DNA of 64,000 nucleotides, taken from contig NZ_JAHSTU010000003.1 in NCBI RefSeq assembly GCF_019145495.1, forward strand, positions 682,001-746,000. Direction: 5' to 3'. Below are positions 36,935-44,857 of the stretch, in pieces. The translations under genes and the position numbers were made by a program. The stretch's first letter is position 1. Each line of letters opens with the position of its first letter. Origin of the DNA: Pseudomonas azerbaijanoccidentalis. Its GTDB lineage: Bacteria > Pseudomonadota > Gammaproteobacteria > Pseudomonadales > Pseudomonadaceae. The notes beneath the pieces are model-generated. The model was not told the DNA's origin. It did not search any database and was given only the letters and a program-made list of their open reading frames with translations.

Positions 36935-37690
36935 GCGGAGTAGTCGGTATACCCCTGAGCACCTCTGTCACAGTACAATGCGCGGTCCGGTTTGAGCAGT
37001 GGGCATCCGTTGCGCAGTCGTTCAACCAGGTCCAGATTGGCAATGAAGGGCTCGCCGAACGCCGCGATGTCGATCAACCCGTCATTGAGAAATTGCTCGA
37101 CGCGGTCCTGTGTCTTGCTACTGGCGAGTACCAAGGTGCCGAGGAAGTGATTGCGTAATTTATGCAGAAAATCCAGAGGGATGGACGAGCTACCCCGCGA
37201 AGTTTGGTCCATGAAATGTACGTAGGCTAGGCCGCGTCGGGACAAATGGTCAGTCACGTATAGGTAGGTTTCCTCGACGTTGTCGTACAGACCCATTTTG
37301 AATAGCCACCAAAAGGTGACAGACGAACAGCCGTTCGCTGAGCACCAATACGCTCGATGACGCTATCGACTGCCTCCAGCAGGAAGCGCGAGCGATTTTC
37401 GAGGGTGTCACTGCGGTACTCGTCGGTGCGGTCGTTGACCAGCGGGTTGAGGAACTGCTCGATCAGGTAGCCATTGTCACCATGTAGCTCAATACCATCG
37501 AAGCCGGCATCAATTGCATTGCTGGCCGCTTGGGCAAAATCACGGATGACGTCTTTGACTTCGGCGGCGCTCATGGCACGCGGCGCGGACACGTCTAGGG
37601 GGCCGGCTGGCCACGGCCGGTAAGCCCGCAGGCCTGGGAGTTGCGGGCAATTTTCGCAGTCGAGCTGACGGTGCAACACCCCTCCAGTTG
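36919..37690 (-). pseudogene. Old yellow enzyme remnant (second copy, frameshifted and truncated)
   Basis: The minus-strand translation matches the C-terminal 60 percent of the OYE at 303-1403. It includes FDGIELHGDNGYLIEQFLNP and RTAVRLSPFGG. After SPFGG the frame shifts near 37305 (the A-run at CCACCAAAAGG) and continues MGLYDNVEETYLYVTDHLSR to the same C-terminal YTDYSAYSIN. Sequence upstream of the SSTAKIARNSQA segment is gone, fused to LysR debris at about 37690. The N-terminal 110 or so residues are missing, so it is not functional. Confidence 0.92.
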
Positions 37691-37876
37691 AGTGCGGACT
37701 TTCACATTGACGAGGATCTGCCTAAGGACTGTCTGATAGAGGTGCTTGCGTAAACCGTACATGATTGCGAGGAAGTCCATGCGCTGTATCAGGATGGGCA
37801 ACATGTGCCCTAGCGTATCCGGACATTCCTCGACTTTAGGCTGCCGCGTCTGCAGGCGTTCATGAATCGCAAGTGA
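37691..37876 (+). pseudogene. LysR 3'-end remnant (second copy of 1639-2541)
   Basis: Nucleotides from GACTTTCACATTGACGAGG to CATGAATCGCAAGTGA follow the last 180 bases of the LysR gene at 1639-2541 closely. The frame contains stops (GCGTAAACC, CCCTAGCG). Only the tail survives. Its 5' junction abuts the OYE remnant, so one deletion took the start of both divergent genes. Confidence 0.9.
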
Positions 37877-37890
37877 CGCTTTCGCGGTGG

Positions 37891-38310
37891 TCAGTCCGTG
37901 GATTCGACAATGGTTTTGAGGCGTTCGAGGCCTGTGCGGTAGAGGGACTCTAAACGCGCGACCACCTGTGTTTCGTCCGCTTCCTGGACAAGAAAGGTGC
38001 TTGACCAGGATGCCAGTGTTCCTCCTTTTTGATTGCTCTGGGCTGACATCCTGCCGACATAGTCGGTGACCGGCGACGGACCCTCAAGCAGCGCATAACT
38101 GTAATGTTTTTCATCTTCGTCGAAGGTGATCAAGCGCTCGACAATGATGGCACCGTCAGCGGTTTTCAGATGGCGCAGGCGTCCTCCGTCGCTCAGGGTG
38201 CTGCTGGCGATGACATCGACCCAGCGGGGGAGCCAGTCGAAGGCACCCAGTAGCGACCAGACCTGTTCGACAGGGCGTTCGATGGTAATCCAGATGTGGA
38301 CTTCACACAT
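37891..38310 (-). CDS. SRPBCC (polyketide cyclase/MxaD-like) protein
   Basis: A 139-residue single-domain START/SRPBCC protein. It begins MCEVHIWITIERPVEQVWSL, followed by FDWLPRWVDVIASSTLSDGG and RLRHLKTADGAIIVERLITF, the usual pattern of a helix-grip hydrophobic-ligand protein. ATG 38310 follows AAAGGTGAAAG. It lies between the LysR remnant and the mntH remnant, which are adjacent in the left copy. It has therefore been inserted into, or lost from, one copy. Ligand unknown. Confidence 0.85.
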   Translation of the reverse strand: MCEVHIWITIERPVEQVWSLLGAFDWLPRWVDVIASSTLSDGGRLRHLKTADGAIIVERLITFDEDEKHYSYALLEGPSPVTDYVGRMSAQSNQKGGTLASWSSTFLVQEADETQVVARLESLYRTGLERLKTIVESTD

Positions 38311-38342
38311 ACTTTCACCTTTGTGGAGGGGGACAAAAGAGG

Positions 38343-38520
38343 CTTAACGTGACCAGCCATAAATTGACGGCACTGAACAACAAGAGCATCGACCGGGCCA
38401 TGACAGCGACCGGGGGTGTAAACCAGCGACGTCGCTCATTAGCGTTTTATCGCGTGTAAAAGAATCACCGGATAGACCGCAAGGGGCCGTTGTATGCGCT
38501 GACTCTGTGTCAGCGCTGAT
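38343..38520 (-). pseudogene. mntH 3'-end remnant
   Basis: Bases such as CGGGCCATGACAGCGACCGG, CATTAGCGTTTTATCGC and ATAGACCGCAAGGGGC follow the 3' end of mntH (2587-2760) in order and orientation, with small insertions and deletions that break the frame. The rest of the gene is absent; the OprD porin gene begins just beyond. Confidence 0.82.
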
Positions 38521-38568
38521 ATAACAGCACCAGGCCAGCATCCTTGAACTGTGAGCGACATCGAGTGG

Positions 38569-39876
38569 TTAAAGCAGCGGTATGCTATAGCTTACGATCA
38601 ATCGATTCTGATCCTGGTTTCGGGATGCCTCGCTGTTTGATTTGCCATTACGCCAGCCAAACCCAAGCCCCTTGAGCGGGCCGGATTGCAACGCATAATC
38701 GAGACTGAAATCGCGCTCCCACTCCTTTTGGTTTGAGCCGGTCGTGACTTTGATATTGTTGCCGCTGAGGTACATGACGGAAGCCTTAAGACCCGGGACG
38801 CCGAGGGCCGCGAAGTCGTAGGCATACTGACCGAACGCTGTGCGTTCACCCGCACGAGTGAAGGATTGGATCAGGCGGTCGGTGTACAGGTAAAGGCTGG
38901 TGCCACCTGCCCCCTTGTCCGGCAGCGCGCCTTGATTGAGTTGAGTGAAGTTACTGCCACTGGACACGCTTTGGTAACCAGCGGTTAAAGCGTGGCCACC
39001 CAGGGTGTAAACCAGCGCGGCGCTCCAGGTCTTGTTGTCTATCTCGCCATCATTGCCTTGGGTGTAGCCGCTGATTCGGTAGGCCGAAGTGCCTTCGCTG
39101 TTTTCTCCCGACGAATCCGTCTTGAAGTAGCGAAGGTCAGTCTTCAGAGACTGGCCTTCCGCTATTGCCAGCGTGTGGATCAAGCCGAAAAATTGCTGGG
39201 TGTAATAGTTGTCCAAATGGGCGTAGTAATATTGCGCAGTAAGGTCTTTATTTATTTTCCAGTCGCCGCCGGCGAAGTCGAGCTGGTTGCTCTCGCGTTT
39301 ACCACCAATGGCCGCCAGGCCGGTTTGATCGCTGGATCCTCGGCCGGTGGCGTGCTCGATCCTGCCACCGATCAGGGTCAGGTCCTTGAACTCGCCAGAA
39401 GTCAATTGGCCGCCTTCGAAGGTTTGCGGCATCAGGCGCCCGTCGTTTGACACTAGGATCGGTAGCTTCGGTAGCAACGTGCCCAGGCGCAATTCGGTTT
39501 TCGATATTTTTACTTTGCCGGTCAGGCCCAAGCGGCTCCATTCATCCACTGCATTATTGTCTCTGTCGGACGGAATCATGCTGCTGCCGACGTGGTTTCC
39601 TTTGCCGCTGTCCAGTTTCACGCCCAGCAGTCCTAGTGCGTCAACACCAAAACCGAGTTGCCCGTCGGTGTATCCCGACTTGTAATCGAGCATGAAACCC
39701 TGCGCCCATTCTTTGGTTTTCGAAGGGGCGGCGGTTCCGTCTCGGTTGTCGTTATTGAAGTAGAAGTTTTTCAAACCTAGGTTGGCTTTGCTGTCACTCA
39801 GGAAGTCCGCGTGTGCCTGGGTGGTTAGTGCAAGAGCACTCGTTGCGAAAACGATAGTCGCTTTATTTTCTTTCAT
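38569..39876 (-). CDS. OprD-family outer-membrane porin
   Basis: A 435-residue porin. The signal peptide starts MKENKATIVFATSALALTTQ and ends at AHA. The OprD hallmarks are FLSDSKANLGLKNFYFNNDN, EWAQGFMLDYKSGYTDGQLG and FGVDALGLLGVKLDSG near the N-terminus, then many alternating beta-strands to a C-terminal SYSIPLL. These 18-strand channels take up carboxylated or small organic substrates. Position next to the MHS-type transporter suggests it is the outer-membrane port for locus B. It starts 281 bp after the MFS stop, so it may have its own promoter. Confidence 0.93.
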   Translation of the reverse strand: MKENKATIVFATSALALTTQAHADFLSDSKANLGLKNFYFNNDNRDGTAAPSKTKEWAQGFMLDYKSGYTDGQLGFGVDALGLLGVKLDSGKGNHVGSSMIPSDRDNNAVDEWSRLGLTGKVKISKTELRLGTLLPKLPILVSNDGRLMPQTFEGGQLTSGEFKDLTLIGGRIEHATGRGSSDQTGLAAIGGKRESNQLDFAGGDWKINKDLTAQYYYAHLDNYYTQQFFGLIHTLAIAEGQSLKTDLRYFKTDSSGENSEGTSAYRISGYTQGNDGEIDNKTWSAALVYTLGGHALTAGYQSVSSGSNFTQLNQGALPDKGAGGTSLYLYTDRLIQSFTRAGERTAFGQYAYDFAALGVPGLKASVMYLSGNNIKVTTGSNQKEWERDFSLDYALQSGPLKGLGFGWRNGKSNSEASRNQDQNRLIVSYSIPLL

Positions 39877-39960
39877 TTGTATCGACCCTTTTTTTGTAGT
39901 TTGAAGTTGGGAGCGGACGATCCGCTAATACTGTTGGTCAATGTTTAGATGATGAACGGG

Positions 39961-40006
39961 GCTCCCGCAGTGACCGGTGCTGGCAAAGAACGTTGCCTGC
40001 GGGAGC
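39961..40006. repeat. Inverted repeat with 10-bp perfect arms
   Basis: GCTCCCGCAG at 39961-39970 pairs exactly with CTGCGGGAGC at 39997-40006 around 26 nt. It lies between the MFS stop and the porin start. With the plus-strand terminator at 40095 it could belong to a small structured RNA. Confidence 0.7.
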
Positions 40007-40094
40007 GTATTCAAAACATGGTCATGCATTTATCCATGCCGAGCTCAATGCAACGCTGGTGAACGCGTTGCGAGGTCGGGACAGCGACAGGCAG

Positions 40095-40137
40095 GCCCGT
40101 CCCAAAGACTATCTGGTGCTGCGGGGACGGGCTTTTT
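40095..40137 (+). terminator. Rho-independent terminator on the plus strand
   Basis: GCCCGTCCC pairs with GGGACGGGC across a 20-nt loop and is followed by TTTTT. All flanking genes are on the minus strand, so by orientation it ends a plus-strand transcript. The hairpin alone could also act weakly on the MFS message. Confidence 0.7.
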
Positions 40138-40156
40138 ATGAGGTGACTGAGGTATT

Positions 40157-41464
40157 TTAGATTTTGTCGATTGCCACGCCGTGGTTGTTCTTCCACATCA
40201 GCACTACAGCACTGGCAATCACGGCAACCACGATCAGATAGATGTTGAACATCCACCCAATGTTCTCCGAATACAACCACGTGGTCAGGTACGAAGCTGT
40301 ACCACCAAACACCGCAACGCCCAGAGAAATGCATACCCCGAACATCCGGGTGCGATAACGGGTCGGGATCTGTTCAGAGATTGATGCCGGTTTGCAACCC
40401 GTAATGAAGGCCACCAGCAACAAGCCCGCGGTTTGCGCCACCATTAACGTCCACGGCTCACTCGAAATCAGGTTCCAAAGAGGGAACAGCGTGGTGGCAA
40501 TACCGAGCAAGGAAATCAGCGCGGAAATCTTGCGTCCCCACTGATCGGAGATCCAGCCCGAGATCGGCAGGAACACCAGGTAGATGACCTGTGCAATGCA
40601 ACTCATGGTGAACGCACTGCGCGGATCCATGCCTTTAATGCTGATGGCGTAGATCGACGCCGACGTGACCCAGGTGTAGTAGGTCAACGTTGCACCGGCT
40701 TCATAGAGAAACAAACGAACGCCGTGTTGAATGATCTTGCCTCGACTCCACGCCGGAGCTTCGGGTGCGCCTGCGGCACTTGGGCTGTGCTCGCTTTCCA
40801 TCATGTTGCGGCGCAGCCATAAAGCGAAGACCGCCAACAGACCACCGGAGGCGAACGGGATGCGCCAGCCCCATTCCTGCATTTCACTAACCGACAGTAA
40901 CGAAGTCAGCAGCGCCATGTAGAACGTCGCCAATAAGGATCCACAACCGACGGCCAGGAACACCGTGCTCGACCACAATCCGCGGCGTTTCGGTGGGGCG
41001 ATTTCAGCGATGTAAGCGTAAGAAGTGGTGGTCTCGCCACCGTGGGCAAACCCTTGGATCAGCCTGGCCAGCAACAGCAATGCCGACGCCCAACTGCCAA
41101 TCGATTGGTAGGAAGGAATGAAGGCGATGAGTAGGCTGGCGCCGGCCATCAGCAACATAGTGCTGAGCAACACCGTGCGTCTGCCGAGCTTGTCCGCCAG
41201 AATGCCGAAAAAAATGCCGCCAATCGGCCTTAACAGGAACCCGGCGGCAAACACCGCCAAGGTGTTGAGCAGGGCCGAAGTTGCGTTACTTTTATCGAAG
41301 AGTGCAGCGGCGATGTACACCGAAGCAACGGTATAGATCGTCCAGTCGAACCACTCCAGCAGGTTGCCGACGCCGGTGGCCATCAAGGATTTTCTGCGCA
41401 GGGATGAATTTGTTTTGGCCTGTCCGATCGAGAGATCGGACATGGTCTCGGTGATATTATTCAT
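40157..41464 (-). CDS. MFS transporter, metabolite:H+ symporter (MHS/ShiA-KgtP-like) family
   Basis: A 435-residue importer. The MHS motif GVGNLLEWFDWTIYTVASVY opens the first helix. GIFFGILADKLGRRTVLLST is motif A, and LIQGFAHGGETTTSYAYIAE matches the conserved GEWGG-type loop of KgtP/ShiA/ProP. These proteins take up small organic acids, shikimate, or osmolytes with protons. It is upstream in transcription of the porin gene and downstream of the transketolase genes (197 bp gap with a REPIN). It is the likely inner-membrane uptake step of locus B. Confidence 0.92.
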   Translation of the reverse strand: MNNITETMSDLSIGQAKTNSSLRRKSLMATGVGNLLEWFDWTIYTVASVYIAAALFDKSNATSALLNTLAVFAAGFLLRPIGGIFFGILADKLGRRTVLLSTMLLMAGASLLIAFIPSYQSIGSWASALLLLARLIQGFAHGGETTTSYAYIAEIAPPKRRGLWSSTVFLAVGCGSLLATFYMALLTSLLSVSEMQEWGWRIPFASGGLLAVFALWLRRNMMESEHSPSAAGAPEAPAWSRGKIIQHGVRLFLYEAGATLTYYTWVTSASIYAISIKGMDPRSAFTMSCIAQVIYLVFLPISGWISDQWGRKISALISLLGIATTLFPLWNLISSEPWTLMVAQTAGLLLVAFITGCKPASISEQIPTRYRTRMFGVCISLGVAVFGGTASYLTTWLYSENIGWMFNIYLIVVAVIASAVVLMWKNNHGVAIDKI

Positions 41465-41565
41465 TGTTGGCTCCGAGATGTTTCATGAACCACGATAGGT
41501 GGCGGGTAACAACAGGCTACGTAAATCTCCCTGAAAAACGCGGTCTCCCTGAAGTGCTTAACCTT

Positions 41566-41650
41566 GTAAGAGCCGGCTTGCCAGCGATTGAAACACCCCG
41601 GTACTTGAGGTGCGCCGGAGTGAAGCTATCGCCAGTGAGCCGGTTCCTGC
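41566..41650. repeat. REPIN (two inverted REP elements)
   Basis: GAGCCGGCTTGCCAGCGAT at about 41570-41588 is the typical Pseudomonas REP core. A second, inverted copy, ATCGCCAGTGAGCCGGTTCC, is at 41628-41647. The pair forms a hairpin in the gap between the MFS start and the transketolase C-subunit stop. REPINs are spread in trans by a RAYT transposase; none is seen in this window. Confidence 0.8.
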
Positions 41651-41661
41651 AGGTGGGTGTG

Positions 41662-42642
41662 TTAGGAATTCAGATGCGCCAGCGCCACTTCCTCGATCCC
41701 GGCGGCATCCAGTTTGTAGTGTTCGTACAAGTGCGTCGGTGGGGCGATCAGGCTGTACTCGTCGTAAATGCCATGGCGCTTGAGCTTCACGCCGACGCCT
41801 TCATCCGCCAGCACTTCGGCCACAGCGGCACCCAGGCCACCGAGCACGTTGTGCTCTTCGACGGTCATCATCCGTTTGCTGCGTGCAGCAGCTCGCAGAA
41901 TGGCGTCGCGGTCGATCGGCTTGATTGACGCCATGTCGATCACGCCCACCGAGCGGCCTTCGGCATTCATCTTGCGGGCGGCGGCGAGTGCCGGATGCAC
42001 GGTGATGCCGCAGGCGATGATGGTCAGCTCCTCACCTTCGAAGTGCTCATGTGCCTTGCCGAATTCGAAGACCACGCCGTCCTCGTAGACGATCGGGTCA
42101 CGACCACGGCCGATGCGGAAATACACCGGTTTGTCGTAGGTGGCCGAGGCTTTGATCGCCGCTACCAATTGCGCCCCGTCCGCTGGAGAAACCACCGCCA
42201 GATCTGCAATGGAGCGCATGGTGGCGATGTCTTCGGTGGCGTGGTGCGAAGTGCCATAGAAGCCCAGGGAGATCCCAGTGTGGTGACCGATCAGGCGCAC
42301 GGGCTGCGCCGAATAGGCGACGTCCATGCGAATCTGCTCACAGCACAGCAGGCCGAGGAAGGAAGCAAAGGTCGCCACGAAGGGCATCACGCCACAAGTG
42401 GCCAGGCCGGCAGCGGCGGTGACCATGTTCTGCTCCGAGATGCCGAATTGCAGGTAGCGCTCGGGGTAGCGACTGGCGAACTTGTTCAGGCCGTTGGAGT
42501 ACTGCAAGTCAGCTGAACCGGCCATTACAGGGTAGCCGGCCTCGGTCAGTTCAATCAGTGCGTCGGACAGGTACGACAGGCCCGGGTTGAGCGCATTGAG
42601 GCCACGGTACTGCCAGGAATTGGGGGATAGAGGGGCGTTCAT
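41662..42642 (-). CDS. Transketolase C-terminal subunit (split transketolase)
   Basis: A 326-residue protein equal to the pyrimidine-binding and C-terminal domains of transketolase. It carries the conserved glutamate segment QFGISEQNMVTAAAGLATCG (which activates thiamine diphosphate), FVATFASFLGLLCCEQIRMD, and GTSHHATEDIATMRSIADL. It lies 2 bp after the N-terminal subunit gene, so the two form one heteromeric enzyme. Split transketolases occur in several sugar and polyol catabolic operons. The enzyme would transfer a two-carbon ketol unit from a pathway ketose to an acceptor. Confidence 0.92.
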   Translation of the reverse strand: MNAPLSPNSWQYRGLNALNPGLSYLSDALIELTEAGYPVMAGSADLQYSNGLNKFASRYPERYLQFGISEQNMVTAAAGLATCGVMPFVATFASFLGLLCCEQIRMDVAYSAQPVRLIGHHTGISLGFYGTSHHATEDIATMRSIADLAVVSPADGAQLVAAIKASATYDKPVYFRIGRGRDPIVYEDGVVFEFGKAHEHFEGEELTIIACGITVHPALAAARKMNAEGRSVGVIDMASIKPIDRDAILRAAARSKRMMTVEEHNVLGGLGAAVAEVLADEGVGVKLKRHGIYDEYSLIAPPTHLYEHYKLDAAGIEEVALAHLNS

Positions 42643-42644
42643 GT

Positions 42645-43532
42645 TCAGATCTCCATGGCTTCAATTTCAGCGATTGCGCGTTTGGCGTCTTCCGGGTCGA
42701 GGTAACCGAGGTGCCAGCCGGGTTCGGTTTCCATGTAGGAAACGCCTTTGCCTTTGACGGTTTTGGCGATAATGCACACCGGCTTGTCACGGGCCTCATC
42801 GGCTTTGACACGGCGCAGGGTTTCGGTTACTTCGGCGATGTTGTGGCCGTCGATGACGTGCACTTCCCAACCGAAGGCACGCCATTTTTCGTCCAGCGGT
42901 TCGATACCGATCACGTCGTCAACCGAGCCGTCGAGCTGGAAACCGTTGCGGTCGACAATCGCGATCAAGTTATTGGCTTTGTGATGGGCTGCGCTCATCG
43001 CGGCTTCCCAGACCTGGCCTTCCTGCATTTCGCCGTCTCCGAGCATGACAAACACGTCGTAGACTTCGCCGGTGAATCGCTGTGCCAGGCACATGCCCAG
43101 GCCGCCGGAGAGGGCGTGACCGATGGAGCCGGAAGAGAAGTCGATGCCGGGCACCTTGCGCATGTCAGGGTGATCGCCCAAAGGGCTGCCCAAGCGGGTG
43201 TATTCATCGAGCCATTCCTTGGGGAATACGCCAAGGTCCGCCAGGATCGGGAACTGTCCTACGGCAGCGTGGCCCTTGCCCATCAGGAAGCGGTCGCGCC
43301 CCGGCCATTTCGGTTCGTCGGGGCGAATGGTCATCACGTCGTAGTACAGCGCGGAGAACAATTCGGCGGCGGAAAACACCGAGGTGTAGTGCCCGGTCTT
43401 GGCGATTTCAATTAGGCGAATTGTTTCAAGACGAACGAATTTCGCTCGGTCTTTCAACTTGATAACAGTCTCGGCGGAAGGCACAAAGTTACTGGCTTTC
43501 CACTGTTCGAGTGTTTTGCGGGGTGCAGACAT
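42645..43532 (-). CDS. Transketolase N-terminal subunit (split transketolase)
   Basis: A 295-residue protein equal to the diphosphate-binding domain of transketolase. The thiamine diphosphate motif is VMLGDGEMQEGQVWEAAMSA, with the Asn in IAIVDRNGFQ. GKGHAAVGQFPILADLG and SGSIGHALSGGLGMCLAQRF match the family. The start is ATG 43532 with GGAGGTAG upstream; an in-frame TTG at 43544 lies inside that ribosome site. It precedes the C-terminal subunit and follows the GldA-like dehydrogenase gene by 105 bp. Confidence 0.93.
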   Translation of the reverse strand: MSAPRKTLEQWKASNFVPSAETVIKLKDRAKFVRLETIRLIEIAKTGHYTSVFSAAELFSALYYDVMTIRPDEPKWPGRDRFLMGKGHAAVGQFPILADLGVFPKEWLDEYTRLGSPLGDHPDMRKVPGIDFSSGSIGHALSGGLGMCLAQRFTGEVYDVFVMLGDGEMQEGQVWEAAMSAAHHKANNLIAIVDRNGFQLDGSVDDVIGIEPLDEKWRAFGWEVHVIDGHNIAEVTETLRRVKADEARDKPVCIIAKTVKGKGVSYMETEPGWHLGYLDPEDAKRAIAEIEAMEI

Positions 43533-43637
43533 CTCTACCTCCAATCACAGGCATTAATTTGTTGAAGTTGAATCTCAGTGGCGGGGTTTGAACGTCACAC
43601 GGATATTGGTGGGTTCAACGGCGCTTTTGAGTAGTGC

Positions 43638-44729
43638 TCAGTGGGTCAGGTCTTCCAGTGCGCGCATCGCCCCGATCAGTTCGTCGCACGACAGTGCGTC
43701 GCCCGATACCGAGAGGAAATTGCGAGCGTGAGGCGCTTTCAAGGTGGGCTCGGCCACTTGCATCAACACCGAATCATCGATGCTGAGTACGCCCAGTTCG
43801 GCCAAGTTGCGGGGCAGGCCGATGCGTTGATAGAAGCTCAACATGTCACCCATGAGTTCGGCATTGCGATCTTCAAGCACTAACTGCACGAGCAAGCCAT
43901 AAGCTACTTGCCAGCCGTGAACCTGCTGTTGCGCACCGGGGATTTTCGACAGGCCGCGCGTCATCGCGTGGGCAATGGACAGGCCGCCGCTTTCGAACCC
44001 TAGGCCGCTCATCAACAGCACCGCTTCAATCAAGTGATCAAAGGCAACCGTTACCTCGCCAGTGCCGGCCTGCGCCAGCGCCGGTTCGGCGTATTGTCGA
44101 ACGATGTGGTAGCACTCGCGCGCCAGGACCAAGCCCGAGAGCGCCGGGCGGGCGCCAAACATATTCACGCCACCGGACTTATAGCACTGCTCGGCTTCGA
44201 ACTTTTTGGTCAGCGCATCGGCAATCCCGGCTAGCAAAAACTGACGAGGTGCCTGGGCAATCAGTGAGGTGTCCACTAACACGTAGCGAGGGCTGACGAG
44301 CAGGTGACCTACTTCACTGAGTTGATGATGAGCGTCGTAGACCACATAGTTTTTCGACGTGGGTGCATCGTTGGAGGCCACCGTCGGCATGGTAATTAGT
44401 GTACGACCCGAGGTGTGGGCGAGGGCTTTGCCGGCGTCGATGCATTTGCCGCCACCGACTGCGAGGATCATGTCGAACCCGACCTCTGCAGTCGACGCTC
44501 TCAAGGCAGCTATTCCGTCCGCGGTGATCTCGCCGTCGAACGTGATGTAGTGCAACTCGACGTCGGATTGCGCACAAGTGTCATCGAGTCGTTGGCGGAT
44601 CAGACCTAGCACATAGCTGTCGATCACCACCACGGCCCTGCGTCCGCAGTGCGCCAGATAAGTGCCCGCTTGGGCGAGCACTTCAGTGCCCTGGATGTAG
44701 CGTCCGGGCGAGCCAAAAACCAGATTCAT
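43638..44729 (-). CDS. GldA-like family III alcohol dehydrogenase, locus B
   Basis: A 363-residue paralogue of the gene at 18490-19653, somewhat diverged. It starts MNLVFGSPGRYIQGTEVLAQ and has ILAVGGGKCIDAGKALAHTS, MPTVASNDAPTSKNYVV, and metal ligands in GIADALTKKFEAE, GLSIAHAMTRG and QVHGWQVAYG. It would oxidise a polyol or reduce a hydroxyketone with NAD. An ATGATATATGAT operator-like site lies 79 bp upstream of its ATG. It is the first gene of the run leading into the transketolase pair, which would use a ketose made here. Confidence 0.9.
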   Translation of the reverse strand: MNLVFGSPGRYIQGTEVLAQAGTYLAHCGRRAVVVIDSYVLGLIRQRLDDTCAQSDVELHYITFDGEITADGIAALRASTAEVGFDMILAVGGGKCIDAGKALAHTSGRTLITMPTVASNDAPTSKNYVVYDAHHQLSEVGHLLVSPRYVLVDTSLIAQAPRQFLLAGIADALTKKFEAEQCYKSGGVNMFGARPALSGLVLARECYHIVRQYAEPALAQAGTGEVTVAFDHLIEAVLLMSGLGFESGGLSIAHAMTRGLSKIPGAQQQVHGWQVAYGLLVQLVLEDRNAELMGDMLSFYQRIGLPRNLAELGVLSIDDSVLMQVAEPTLKAPHARNFLSVSGDALSCDELIGAMRALEDLTH

Positions 44730-44807
44730 TCAGCACCTCTCACTTCACTGCGTATTGTTATCCGAAGCTCTACGGCAGATTGCCGAGTGCTCGATCTTGT
44801 TTGATGC

Positions 44808-44819
44808 ATGATATATGAT
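44808..44819 (-). promoter_or_regulatory. Operator-like site ATGATATATGAT, locus B dehydrogenase promoter
   Basis: One mismatch from the perfect palindrome at 18405-18416. It lies between the SDR stop and the GldA-like start, 79 bp upstream of the latter, so the GldA-transketolase run probably has its own regulated promoter here. Confidence 0.58.
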
Positions 44820-44857
44820 GTTTTTAGGTGGTCAAGTACTCAATCGACGAGATGACG

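Noticed and set aside
42711..43415. 234-codon plus-strand frame in the transketolase N-subunit
   Set aside because: Shadow of the thiamine-binding subunit; no start site or motif.
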